Shown here piece by piece: positions 48,511-60,773 of a stretch of DNA of 64,000 nt. Below the pieces are notes generated by a model, which had not been told where the DNA came from, did not search any database, and saw only the letters and a program-made list of their open reading frames with translations. Position 1 is the stretch's first letter; each line of letters begins with the position of its first letter. The stretch spans positions 3,472,001 to 3,536,000 of the forward strand of contig JBBMOL010000039.1 in the NCBI GenBank assembly GCA_037954665.1, given 5' to 3'. This DNA is from Laguncularia racemosa. Taxonomy: Eukaryota; Streptophyta; Magnoliopsida; Myrtales; Combretaceae. A program made the translations under genes and the position numbers.

Positions 48511-48644
48511 TTAGTTTATCTGGCATTGCTCAAGCTTAAAGGCTGTTATCACCGGGAATGAAACGTTGTTTTGAGACATGTGAACATTTAGTCCACTATT
48601 TTTTATTTTTTTTCTTGGTGCCAATCATTGACTTACTGTATAAA

Positions 48645-48990
48645 ACCATGGCGAATACAGATTTCTAGTTGGCCGCCAGGACTGAAGGTTTCAAACTGGT
48701 TTTTATGTTCATCTTCACGGGTAATACAAAAAATAAATAAATAAAAATAAAAATAAAAAAGGGAGCTTTTCTTTGCTCCAATACGTCCCATTTTCTTGCT
48801 AGTTGTCAAATTGGTTTTGGTACGGTTTGGGTTTGGACTCAAACGAAATTCAAGTGAATTTACAAATAGGCAGTCATATAATTGAAATGCTAAAAAAAAA
48901 AAAAAAGGTTAAAGGCCCCCATTTTCTTAATACTAATGCTCAAGTCCATCACGTATTTTCCAAAAGCCTATCCAGACCAGTATTGTAGTC
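48645..48990. repeat. Diverged tandem duplication, unit 2
   Basis: Second copy of the unit at 47580-48116, without the MITE. It has an added AAATA-type run at 48731-48760. Confidence 0.65.
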
Positions 48991-49091
48991 CAACTAGCAC
49001 CACTCAGACTTCACTGTTGCAAGAAAATTCAAACGACTTGAAATTTTGTAAGAAAAACCAACTTCTACGGTGTTAGGATGGCTTGGAAATT

Positions 49092-49571
49092 TTACTAATT
49101 CAAGACTTGGAATAACCCTTATTGATTTAGTTCAAATTTTATGACGTAATCAGGAATGTTAATTGAAGTGATCTCATAAAGCTTATTTTATAAAATAAAC
49201 ATTACATAATAATTAATTCTATTTAGAATATTAATTAACATTGAAATTGTTACTAGAAATTCAAATAACGAACCTTAATTTAATTAAGCCATATTCCCAC
49301 TATCACACTCAATTTACATATTTTGCTTATAATTACTCACTTTATAATTTAATTAAACTATCTTCAATATATCGTTATATTAAGGCTTGTTATTTGAATT
49401 TCTAGTAACTAACACTTTCCAATGCTAATTCATATTCTAAATAGAACTAATTATCCTATATTCTTTATTTTATGAACAAATTTTACGAGGTCACTTCAAC
49501 TAATATTCGTGATCACATCATAAAGTTTAAACTAAATCAATAAGGGTTAAAATCAAGCCCTAAATTAGTAA
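49092..49571. repeat. Foldback (hairpin) element
   Basis: Arms 49092-49275 and 49384-49571 are reverse complements with moderate divergence (tactaattcaag...ttactagaaattcaaataac), around a ~110-base loop. No ORF; probably a MITE of unknown class. Confidence 0.7.
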
Positions 49572-50914
49572 CGTTACCCCTTCAAGTACTAGTTCTAGGT
49601 AGTAAGAGTTGACAAATAGATTAAGTAGATACCTAGAAGGTGAGTTGTCACAATGTAGTACTAGAGCAATGCACCAGTCGAAAGTGGAGGAGCTACGTGC
49701 CATAATATGGGGATAACTTTTGAGTCTATAAGGGAGCACCTCTAAAGTCTTGCCTACCTAGTGTATGGTCTTGAATTTGTGTAAGGAAACTAAAGAGGAC
49801 AATAGTTTTGTAAGTGCGAAAGAATATGATATCCCTCAAATTAAAAAGGTAATGGAACTTTAATCATCGATGGACTTTTTGATGTAATGGCTTGAAGTTT
49901 ATTGGAACTTCAAGATTAAATATGCTTGACCTGAAGCACTCGGGATGGATGCCTTTTTGGGAAGTTACTAAATTAAGGGACAAAACCATACGGTGTACGG
50001 TACGAAAGTGGATAGTAACTCATTGGGTAAAGTTCCAATCAAGTTGTTAAAGTTATTATGGGGAATGAAACATTGTTTCAAGTCATGTAAGGTGGCCACT
50101 TTGCTTTAGGTAGACTTTTTCTTGTACAACAAGGCTTCTAGCAAATTCTTTTTTTACGATAAATTGAGGTAACAGTTGATTATAATTTTGAAATTAATCT
50201 AAATTAGAGTTTTCTATGGTCTTGTCTATATTTTTGAAGAATTGAAATTTTCTATGGTCTCGTCAATGTTTTTGTTGGGACCAATTCAGTCTTCAATCTT
50301 ACTGTTAATTTATATATTAATGATAGAGATATAACGGTGATTAATAATAAAGATTTAATATACGTTAATTAATCATGAAATTGAAGGTTGGACCAATTTC
50401 ATTTAAATGGTAGATGAGGCCGTCAAAGATCCTATCTAAATAAAGTATTTTTCATTGCATATAAAATTATCAAAAAATCTGAAAGTTGTTAATCTGCACC
50501 AAAACAATGTTCAAAATGTTCTGTCATAGGCGATAAGAAGTTGCGCATTAAATTGTCAATATTCACCATGAATGTCCATCAACAACTGTGTTCATTCAGT
50601 TATGTCCAACAATAATGTAGTTTTCTATTTTTTTTTTTTAATTTCTTGATGACATTTGGCTTGAAGTGCCTTTTGAAAGAGTCATTGAATAATAATCACT
50701 GTACTGCGCGGGTTTGTTTTCTAGTTAAAACAAGAAAGGTAGTATTATACTTGATACATGGAATTCAATTCGATCAAGGATAAAGGAATAGTTGGAATAT
50801 AAAGAAGAAATCTCGTCCGCTACGCACACAGTTTACATAGTTTAAAGCCATTGGTTTAATCTCCAAGGAAAAATGGGGATAGGAGAAGAGAATAAAGAAA
50901 ATAAGGGGTTATAT
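49572..50914. other. Intergenic DNA with a small hairpin
   Basis: No gene. A small imperfect inverted repeat lies at 50277-50399 (ggaccaattcagtcttcaat against its complement). atggggaatgaaacattgtt near 50058 echoes 48554. Confidence 0.45.
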
Positions 50915-51893
50915 GTAATATATGAATTTTTAAGAATTATTTAATAGATATATCATAATGTAAAACCAAGGTTATGATTGGAATTTCAAAAAAACTTGAG
51001 GGGTAAATGGGTCTTTTATGGTAAGAGTATAAATACTCTATGTTTACTAATGAAAAACACTCTTAGAACAGCACTAAGATGATTTAATATGGGTTGAATG
51101 TTGGTTTAAGAGGATTAAGTAGACATGAGTGTAGGGCTCGTAGTGACAGTTTTCATCGCCAGGATTAAATGGTTTAAGTGAACATGAGTATGTGGCCCGT
51201 AGTGGTAGGTCTCATCACTAAGATTAAGTGTACCATGGGTATGGGGCCTGTAATGACAGTTTCCATCACCAAGTTTAAGGATTAAGGGATCATAGGTGTG
51301 AGGCCCGTAGTAGTAGTAGTTCCCATCACCAATACTTGTTCCAACGTGTTAAGTGTGTTAAGGGAGTCATGAGTATCATGTTGCTGCTTGTGGACTTAAA
51401 TTGTATTGTGAAATGGTGCCTATGTTTATGTACTACATAATGCATGTGATAATTGTTCATGTTTACTCATGCATGTGTGCTTGTGTTATACGTACTAGGC
51501 ATTAGCTCACCCCTCGAGGAATATTTTTTTTAGGTGCAAGTGTCGAGGAAGATGATAACCTAAAAGATAACTTAGATTTGGGTAAACCTTAGAGAGAGGA
51601 AGAAGATAATTATCATTACTACTATGGTGATTAGAATTTGGAAGAATTGTGTTAATTGAATGTAATAGATATTGTCATTAGAGATTGTTAATTTAGAGAT
51701 TATGACTTCCGATGCGTTAAGTGTTGAATATGGATTTATAAAATTTGTTTTGATGTTGTGGGATGTATTAAAAATCTTTATACAAGAATTACAGGACAAA
51801 ATGACTATTAGAGTGATTCAAAACCTTAATGTGTTCTTGTAAGATAAGGACTTGTGGTGAGCAGTAGCACGGCCTCGAGTTTCGGGGCGTTAC
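50915..51893 (+). repeat. Solo chromovirus-type (Tekay/Del-like) LTR
   Basis: TATA motif gtataaatactc at 51027-51038, the ggcattagctcacccct signature at 51499-51515 and the ending tttcggggcgttac, typical of plant Tekay/Del LTRs. No internal region or PBS follows. Left boundary approximate. Confidence 0.6.
51112..51332 (+). repeat. Four tandem ~55-bp repeats inside the LTR
   Basis: Units start at 51112, 51162, 51221 and 51272, each with catgagt-gtgggcccgtagtg-type core and ending catcaccaa. Confidence 0.8.
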
Positions 51894-53287
51894 GTTATAT
51901 CTTTAGTTTTTTTTTTTTTTGGTTTATTCCATTTTGTGACTTGCAAATCCAAGCTTATTCGTTTATAGTAGAAGTAGGCAGATGCATTTAACTTTAATAT
52001 AATCTAAAAGCATTTGCATAATAAAATAATTAAGGGGTTAATTAAAGATATGACTAGTTAAAATGCAATGTATAGATAATAATTTTAATTATTATTATTA
52101 TTATTTGTAGAAAACAAAAAATGTAAACATGATTTAATGTATATATGTGTGTGTATATATCTGTTATTATGAATGAAAGTATATAGTAAATGTTTTTTAT
52201 TTATGTTTTGGTAGAAATAATTATAATTATAATTAGATGAACATGTAATCAAGAAAAGGAATATATGTACAAGTCCAATATTACCAACTTAATTTATCAA
52301 CCATAAAAACTTAAGATTTGAATTCAAACATATTGAAATATATATATATGAATTGACATTATATTAAAATTGAAAAAATAAAAAAAATAAAAAAGCAAAT
52401 GAAAAGGCAATTCAATATGTACATATAAGTCCCTAATATATTATTTAGAAGATTTGATCATTTATTTCCTATCATGTTTTACAAGAAATGGGGGTTATAC
52501 TTGTCTCTCATTAATTAAAGATCTAAAGTTATCATACATTAAAAAAAAAAACAATAAACAAAATTGCATAAGAGTTGGTAAAGGATTAATGAGAATCCAC
52601 AACTAAAACTATAGCAAATTGTATTCACATAATAAAATTAACACATGCTAAACAAACACACACACAAAATTATTGGGCAAGCAATCCTCCTTACCTACTT
52701 GGAGTTTTCAAATTACCTTAGTAAATTGTATCTAATGGCGATAGCAAATCATATAAAAGATCAAATATGACTAACCTAATGGATTGGCCTTGTACATTTT
52801 GAAATGGTAGAAAGGTAATAAAAATTAGTAACCTAAAACTATGACAGGAGGATGAGAAAACTAAATTATATTATGTGAAAGGCTTACATAATAAAATTAT
52901 GATATGCTATAAACATTGAACAACACACTATTTGTTAATGACAATGTAAGACTCCAAATTATTGGGGAAAAAAATCCTCCTTACCTACTTGGAGTATTAT
53001 ACCCTAATAAATAGCATCTAAGTGCAAGAGCCACATTAACATAAAAAGATCCAATAAAACTAACCTAGTTTCTCAAAAGCAAAGACTTAGGATTCAAGTT
53101 CACACATTCTAGAAAAGCATTTTCACTACATTAAATTTATCTAAATTTAAAATTGAATAAAAAAAATTCAATATATAAGGAAAAGTTTTCTAATATATTA
53201 TACAAAAGATTTTAACATTTTATTTACATCCATGTTCGTTTATGAAGAAGGCCTCATTTGTCTCTCATTAACTAAGGATTTAAGTGT
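51894..53287. repeat. AT-rich intergenic DNA with a ~770-bp diverged direct duplication
   Basis: Landmarks at 52310, 52441-52510 and 52680-52800 recur at about 53087, 53200-53285 and 52970-53070 (for example tcctccttacctacttggag twice). No coding sequence. Confidence 0.5.
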
Positions 53288-54356
53288 TTTTGAAGAATTT
53301 GATTTTTAATTGAGTAATATTTTAATTTTAGGGCCTTAATGAATTATTAAATCAAAAAGGAAGAAAAAGAATCAAATTTCACTCAATTTGAAGCTAAATA
53401 GACAAGGCTATAAATTTTTTAAGATAGACATAGATAACGAACATGACCATGCTAGAATTGTGTTGAAAGTGAAGTATAAAGAAATAAACTATGAGGGTTA
53501 CATAGGGGTAAGACACTACCGTATCTACTTGTTGTGTATCTCTTAGAAGTAATTATTTTGAAGTATGACTAGACATAGCATGTTAGACATGATCATGCCT
53601 AGACCATGCCAACTACAAATTCCAATTTTTAGAATTTTTGTTTAATGATTTCAATGAGACTCGAAGCATGACTGTATTGGACAGTGTGTTGGCATTAAAA
53701 TTAAGTTTTGGATGCTTGCTATGTAAAAGAAGAGAGGGAACTAGGTTTATAACTTTTAGAAGACATTTTCATAGGCTTTAGGGTTCTTTTAAATGTAAAG
53801 GAGAGTATATTCTTTTACTTTAAGAATTAGGGTTTTTTGTTTGAATTCTTTAATGATACATACTTTTTCATCATTGAAGAATTTTGATTTCACTATGATT
53901 AGAGCTTAAACTTTTTAGTATCTAAACTTGTGGATTTTATGATTATTATTCAACTAATTCTATTACTATCTCAATGAAATCTTTAGTTTCTTGATTCTAT
54001 TTATATTAATATTTCTAGGGTATTATTCTAATTATTTGATATTATGTATTATGAATGAGAAATTTGATGTGTAATTAAATCTAGTATGATTGAAAGGAAT
54101 TTATGTGGTCTTATAAATAAGTTACATGACTTTTCCAGATTTAGTTCAATTATTTTTAGAGAATCCATTGTTCTTAATGCAATCTTGAAAATATGCTATT
54201 ATAAAGAGATTCAAATAGGTATTTTTGAGATTAAGGTTGATAAACTTGAGAAAGTTATTGATCTAATTTAGCAATTCTTCCAATCAATTAAATTAAAGAT
54301 GAATTTGAATAATCTTTGTTGATGTCACGTAATAAATCTTAGGGGAAGCAAAGTCT
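53288..54356 (+). repeat. Athila LTR fragment
   Basis: Opposite-orientation homologue of 39160-38093. About 60 bp at its start and 230 bp at its end are missing, and it runs directly into the Tat/Ogre LTR. Confidence 0.65.
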
Positions 54357-54371
54357 AGATACTTGTCTTAT

Positions 54372-56410
54372 TGTCGAGTCTAATTTTTTATTTTTCATTC
54401 CTAATTCGATTTATATTAGACCCTATGCTCATCTAATATAGATCCTCGACTTGAACTAGGAATTTCATTTTATTTTGGAGTCGCCACTCAACTGTAGTTG
54501 GGAAAGATTGAATTAGGAATAATTGAGTAGATTAATCCTAATTTGGACAACTAGTCAACGAGATTTCCTCTTTTCATTTTTGTGAAAGAGGAAATGGAAA
54601 ATCAGAGTTTTTGGATTCGGAGGCTAACCTATTAAAACCTTAAAGTTACTACCCTATTCTCCTGAAATCTAAACCTTAGCCTAATGTCTTTTGTTGTTAT
54701 TTATTTTGATTTTTGATTTTTTGTTGTTTTTTTGTTTATTGGCTAAAGAAAAATTATTCTAGCTATGGAAAAATGATTTTTTTATTCTTTTAGGATTGTC
54801 CCAAATGGGTGCCTATGTACCTACTATTCAGGATCAAACGGGTCGTAGTTCGCTTTTCATGAAAAACTTTAGTATGTTTGTTAATTTTAATTATGAAATT
54901 ACTTCTGGTTTATGTTTTTATCATTTTAGTGTTTTTTGGAAAAATTCAACCTAAGCTTGATTGTTTTATTTTTTTGAAAAATGATAATTTTAAAGAAAAA
55001 ACCAATTTTGGATTTATTCAAGAAAAGAATTTTTCTAAGTAATAAAAAAAACTTTTTATTTTCTTATTTTTAACCTACCTCTAATATTATTATTTTTTAT
55101 TTTTTATTTTTTTTATTTTAATTTTTTTATTAATTAATTAATAATTTTTTTATAATTTTTCATTTTTATTATTTTATCTACTAAAAATCTAAACTCTATC
55201 ATTTTTCCTAATATATCTTCTTTTTTAATTTTTTTTATTATTTTATTATTTATTATTTTATTTTATTTTTTTATTTATAATTTTCTATTATTTATCCTAA
55301 ACTAAACCCTAAAAAAAACTAATATAAATTCTAATGTTTTCTATAATAGATAAATAAATAAATAACTAAATAAATAATAAAAAATACAAAAAAATCAGAA
55401 AATCCGACTTACCTAAATTTGGGTCATTGCGCGGGTCAAGTTGGATTGGGTCGAACGATCACGGCGGTTGAGAGTGCTCGTTGACGACGTTTCGGCGGCC
55501 TTTCGAGGAGGTTGAGGAATCGTTTCCTAGGTTTTCGAGGGTGGAGAACTCAACTGTAGTGGTAAATTTCTCCAAAAATGCCTCCTAGTGGCGGTTTAAA
55601 GCTTGGTTGGCGGTCGCGGCTTGAGGAACTCCAGCAAGGCTTCAATTTCTCTTATTTTCTCTCTTTTTCTCACTTCTGATCCGTGCTTTGACTTCCTGCC
55701 TTCATCCTCTATTTATAACCGCAAGAAATCGAGCTAGATAAGCTCAGATTTCCTTCGATTGAGGCAAATCGGATTTCGATTGAAAACCCCATCTCCGATT
55801 TGTGTAAATCCATCAATTTGTTGCGATTTGAATCCAATTGGATGATGTTTATCCTATTTTAGCTAAAGATTTGTTGGATATGTGCAAAAAATCGAATCAA
55901 AACGGCCGAAATTCGATTTTTCCCCCACCGGCGACGATCTCGGATGAAGGAGAAAGAAGATCACGCGCCCAACGCGTGTGTTCGTGTCAACCAATCAGAA
56001 GCTGACATGTGTCCTAGGCAAAAGTAAAAATCAAGCAAAACGCGGAAATGCCCCCTCCGAGTTTCGAACCTATGACGAGCCATCCCCCCGTGCGCATCGG
56101 ACCACAGCCCGGACCAGTTGGGATAGCCCACTTCTCTGTTTTTTATTTTTGCAATTTGCATATATGCAATGTGATTTTTATTATTTTTGTATTATTTTGA
56201 AATTCCAAAAATTTGTAAAAATTATTTAACCCCTTTTATTATTATTTCTACAATTATTTTCCAAAATTGATGTATTTTTCCTATTTATTTTATTTTTTGA
56301 ATATTTTTCTATTTTTGCTAAATAAGAAGAAAATTGTAAAAAATGAAAAAAATTGAAAATTGATTATTATTGATCATTAGGGGCAAAAATGGAGTGTTTA
56401 TAACTGTCCA
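54372..56410 (-). repeat. Tat/Ogre 3' LTR
   Basis: About 2.04 kb, minus-strand ends TGGACAGTTATAAAC...ACTCGACA. The first part (54364-55100) is repeated at 63264-64000. A minus-strand TATA box (tataaata) is at 55710-55717, with a GC-richer stretch around 55430-55680. Boundaries estimated from the TG/CA ends and the shared segment. Confidence 0.65.
56059..56129 (-). other. tRNA-like / pol III box-B sequence in LTR
   Basis: Minus strand: GGTTCGAAACTC fits a box B and lies ~40 bases after an A-box-like stretch (CAACTGGTCCGGGC). It cannot fold as a good tRNA. Possibly a tRNA-derived SINE head or LTR sequence by descent. Confidence 0.3.
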
Positions 56411-56519
56411 TCTTTGTAGTAAAGTTTGAAAAACTTAACTACAAAGACAAGAAAGACGCCATTTTTGGCCTCTTGACTGAATAGATAACGCCACGTTTGG
56501 TTGGTTATTTGGAATTTGG

Positions 56520-57450
56520 TCTTTAGTAGGAAAATGCTCCATGAGCTGATAATCTCACGAGTACTTAGGAAATGGTCTTAAACAACCTAACAATCTGAAG
56601 TAATGTATCCTCCCAAAAAGTGCTCTATAGGCTGACTAATCGGCAATGAGAAACATCTCAAGGATTGTGTAGGAATGGGTTATTGTGAGTGGAATAGCTG
56701 ATGATAGGAAGCGTCTTATTGGACTAGCAACCTTAAAGAGAAGATTGTCTCAGGAAGCGCTCTTATGAGCTGGCAACCTATCAATAGAAGCGTCCGGCTA
56801 GATTAGCGACTGTTTAAGGAAAAGTACCTTCGAAGAGTGCTCTTATGAGCTAACTAATCGGTTATTGACAAATTCGAAAAGTTCTCTTATGAGCTGACTA
56901 ATCGACGATAGGTTCAAAAAGTGCTCCTCTAAGCTAACTAATCGGTAGGTTCGGCAAATGCTCCTCTAAGCTGACTAATCGATATATTCGAAAAGTGCTC
57001 CTATGAGCTAACTAATTGATAGCGACAAATTTGAAAAGTGCTCCTATGAGCTAACTAATCAATAGATTCGAAAAGTGCTCCTACGAGCTGACTAATTGAT
57101 AGATTTGAAAAGTGCTCATCTGAGCTAACTAATCGATAGTGGGAAGCGCCTTCTTAAACTTGCAACCCTGAAAAATAGGTATCTCGAAAGGTGCTCCTAT
57201 GAGCTAACCTCAAAAAAGGGTATTTAGGATAGTGCCCCTCTGTGGACTGACTAACCTATAGCGAGACGGATTATCTTGAAAGGTGTCCCCATGGGCTGAC
57301 CTTGAGAAGAGATGTTTAGGAAGGTGCCCCTATTGTAGGCTAACTAACCTATGGTGGGAAGGAATGTCTCGAAAGGTGCCCCTATAGGCTGACCTTGAGA
57401 AGAGATGTTTAGGAAAGTGCCCCTATTGTGGGCTGACTAACCTATACTCT
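56520..57450. repeat. Tandem repeat region of Tat/Ogre 3' untranslated region
   Basis: About 20 or more irregular units of 35-50 bp with core aagtgctcctatgagctaac and taatcgata; longer units (gtgcccctattgtgggctg) lie at 57230-57440. Located between the pol end and the 3' LTR. Confidence 0.85.
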
Positions 57451-57948
57451 TGAAAAAGCTTCTAACGAATAGGTCAAATGACTTGATAAGAGATGTCTTA
57501 ATTATGTGAATGCTGGATATTTATTCTAAGATGCTTACCAATTTATCGCAGATAGCAACTAAACAACCGAATCTTCATGCTGGTTTGCTTCTCCTTTGCT
57601 TGCTCTTGCTTCAAAACAAGGCTGAGGGTCTTGATGTGCTTCCTTTCTTATGCGCATGGCTCTTGTGATTATGATATTATCCTATTAATGTACCAGGTTT
57701 TAATGCTCAAAAGTAGGTAGAATTGTATCACAAAATTTATTGAGATTCATTATCATTTCAATGTCCATCCTTCATTGGTGAAGTGATGGGTAATGTGTTT
57801 AGGAATGTTTGTTTTAATGAGAATTGGTTGGAGTTATCGATCATTCAGAGACATTAACTTTGCTTGTAAGAGAAATGAAAACTAAACTCAACAAAATTTG
57901 TATTGAATATTGGCATTCATAACATTGGCAAAACTTCAATTTTCTTGC
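57451..57948. other. Tat/Ogre 3' untranslated DNA, no gene
   Basis: Non-coding; it separates the pol stop from the tandem repeats. Confidence 0.6.
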
Positions 57949-58087
57949 CTAAGGATAGTACATCTTAACAGCATCTGCATTAATGGGGTCTCTCAATTCT
58001 GGACCATCCATTTGAGTTAATATCAGAGCACCTCTTGATAATACTTTCTTTACAACATATGGGCCCTCATAGTTTAGGGTAAATTTC
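57949..58087 (-). pseudogene. Tat/Ogre integrase C-terminal end
   Basis: Minus strand NYEGPYVVKKVLSRGALIL and PINADAVKMYYP stop, the typical Tat pol ending. It is separated from the rest of integrase by the solo LTR. Confidence 0.85.
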
Positions 58088-59123
58088 TGATGTGCCTAAT
58101 TCCAAGCTTAAGCACAATCAAAAGAATCAAGGAGAATACCTTAATTCACAAAACACAAAACCGGTTCACTTGACTGGGTAAATGCGGAAATCTTAAGGCA
58201 ATGGAATGAAATCCAAAGAGCTCTAATTGCTATTATCAATCCAAACAAGTAATCTTCATCAAATAATAACAATTAGAATTGAAACCCACGTGAATCAAAT
58301 CAAGAAATCTAATGGGTCAAACCGCAAATTCCAATCCCTTCCTTCAACTATCCAATTCACGTCACAATGAAGAGAATGATATCATATATCAACATAATCA
58401 ATCCTATAACAAGCTATTGATCACGAATTTCAAATTAAAACAAGTCCAAGAAAATCCAAATCAACCCTAGATATGACTCACTAGAGAAGAAATGAACAAC
58501 AACAAAGATGAATCGATATTACTCATGATTTCTCCTTGTTGCACTCGCCACAATTTCAACTTCTTGGGATTGAAATTGATAAGAGAATTTGGAATTAGGA
58601 AAACCCTAAGCCCTCTCACGAAATGTGAAGTGTTTGTTCTGGAAAATAAGCCTCCTCAAACCCTCTCTTAAGCAAGTATTTATACTTGCTACTCCTAGGG
58701 TTAAAAAGTGCTCAAAATTACAAGTTTGTCACTTTTAAGATAGTTAGCCCTAAATGAAAATTACAAGGAAATAAAAGTGTCCCAAAACCAAATACAACAA
58801 AAAATAGTTCATAAAATTGTAAATATATAAAAGAAATGGTCTTCAAGATGCCGGTCTTCTATAGGATCCATCGGCCCAACTCATCGCCGGTTCAGGTCGG
58901 TCCATGGATAACCGACAATTTGAGTCTGAGGGAGTTTGTCCATTGCCCTATAGAATATGATAAGTATGCCTGTTGGAAAACACAATACAAGAATAATAGA
59001 AAAGAGGTTAATATATAAATAATTCCGGGGTCGATCTGCTCAAAATGGGCCCTCAACGCCAAGATTTGAAATCCTTTAGTTCTTGCCTTAATGATAGGTC
59101 TTGTCGGATTTTTATTCCTATCA
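58088..59123 (-). mobile_element. Complete family-B solo LTR with 5-bp target duplication
   Basis: 1036 bp, minus-strand ends TGATAGGAA...CACATCA. It is flanked by ATTTC on both sides (58083-58087 and 59124-59128, plus strand) and sits inside Tat integrase; removing it and one ATTTC would restore the integrase frame. Left by recombination between two LTRs of a full element. Confidence 0.9.
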
Positions 59124-59966
59124 ATTTCCCTTTGGAATCTTGAGCATTCGGGAGAACTTTCTTTAGCACTAAATATCCCTCTTTGAAACATCGAGGCCTC
59201 ATTTTCTTGTTAAATGCTCGGGCCATGCAGTGAGTCTTTTTTCATCGATCAAATTTAACTGATCAAGCCTTTTCTTTACCTAATCTGACTCATCTAACTA
59301 CGCTTTTGACAAAATTCTAAAGGATGGTATTTCGACCTCGACTAGTAAGACTGCCTCAGTCCCATATACTAGTGAATATGGGGTAACTCCAATAGATGTT
59401 TGAATTGAAGTTCTGTAAGCCATAAGGGCGAATGGCAGCATCTCGTGCCAATCTTTATAAGTGATTATCATCTTTTCAATGATTCTTTTGATATTCTTAT
59501 TGGCTACTTCCACTACCCGATTCATCTGAGGTCGGTAGGGAGTTGAATTTCTATGGTTTATATGGAACTGTTGACATAAATTTGTCATCAACTTATTGTT
59601 GAGATTGGTACCATTGTCGGTGATGATTGACTTAGGAACTCCATATTGGGCTATTATGTCCCTTTTCAAGAATCGAACTATCACTCCTTTTGTGACATTG
59701 GCATATAATAAAGCTTCCACCCACTTGGTGAAGTAATCAATGGCTACCAATATAAATCTATGGCCGTTGGATGCTATTGGAGTGATTAGGCCGATGATGT
59801 CAATTCCCCACATGGAGAAAGGCCATGGTGCAAATAACGAATGCAACTCTTTAGGCGGAGCATTTATTCGGTTTGCATAAACTTGACACAAGTGACAATG
59901 CTTGAAATATTTGATGCAATCCGATTCCATGGTTAGCCAATAGTAGCCTAATCTCATGATTTTTCA
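59124..59966 (-). pseudogene. Tat/Ogre integrase core
   Basis: 59957-59298 open: CHLCQVYANRINAPP, WGIDIIG, ITDNGTNLNN and MNRVVEVANKNIKRI give zinc-finger end and D, D, E residues, then VYGTEAVL. TGA 59964-59966 cuts it from its start, and stops plus a frame change follow after 59298. Confidence 0.88.
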
Positions 59967-60218
59967 GGCCAACATGTAGCCGTTCATGTAAGGTCTACAT
60001 ACTCCTTTATGCTCTTCTTTCACCAGTTCACATGCCTCATTTTTATCTACACATCTTAATAAGGTGGTATCAGGCGATCTTTTATAAAGCACAAACCCAT
60101 TTAATACGAAATGACTTGCTAACCTTCTAAGTGTTCTTTGGTCATTTTTGCTAGCCATTCCAAGGTATTTGCTTTATTGGAGAAAAGTTTTGATGTCATG
60201 ATACTAAGGCTTGTCATC
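59967..60218 (-). pseudogene. Tat/Ogre integrase N-terminal part
   Basis: 60158-59964 encodes LRRLASHFVLNGFVLYKRSP and ELVKEEHKGVC (zinc-binding His region). Usual position after the second RNase H. Confidence 0.8.
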
Positions 60219-60686
60219 TTATGCTTTTTCAATTACCAAACAGTAAGCGGGCCGATTTTCAATTTCTATTTTCAATGGTTGGACTTCAACTCCCCTTGTT
60301 ATCTGAATTATAGATGCTAGTATGGCGAGCGCATCTGCAAACTGATTCTGAGTTCTCGGGATGTATGTGAAGACGATTGCCTCAAATTCATCAATTAGCT
60401 GTGTCAAATGCTGATGGTATGGTACCAATTTAGGGTCTTTAGTCTTGTATTCCCCTTTTGTTTGTAATATGATGAGTGAAGAATCTCCGTACACTTCTAA
60501 TTCTTGGATTTCCATGTGGTAAGCCATTTTGAGGCTAAGGATGCATGCTTCATATTCCGCGATATTATTGGTATATGGAAATGTAAGCCTTGTTGCTGAA
60601 GGGAATTGTGTTCCTTTTGAGGATATCAACACTGCCCTGATCCCACAACCAAATACATTGGCAGCTCCGTCAAAGAACATCTTCTA
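60219..60686 (-). pseudogene. Tat/Ogre second RNase H domain
   Basis: FFDGAANVFGCGIRAVLIS, NNIAEYEACILSL, VYGDSSLIILQ and QNQFADALAILAS carry the D, E, D, D residues of a type I RNase H. Two RNase H domains are a mark of the Tat lineage. TAG at 60684-60686 (from a Trp codon) precedes it. Confidence 0.85.
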
Positions 60687-60773
60687 TTTAGGATTTTGGT
60701 CTGTCCCACAGTCTTCTACTGGTGCACTTTCTACAGTTAATATATTTTCATCAGGGAATTGGGCTTGTGATTC

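Noticed and set aside
55961..56229. Opposing ORFs of 66 and 83 codons
   Set aside because: They lie in the GC-richer part of the Tat LTR; no homology recognised.
56520..57450. CRISPR-like array
   Set aside because: Repeats are imperfect, spacing irregular, and the position is a retrotransposon 3' UTR in a plant genome.
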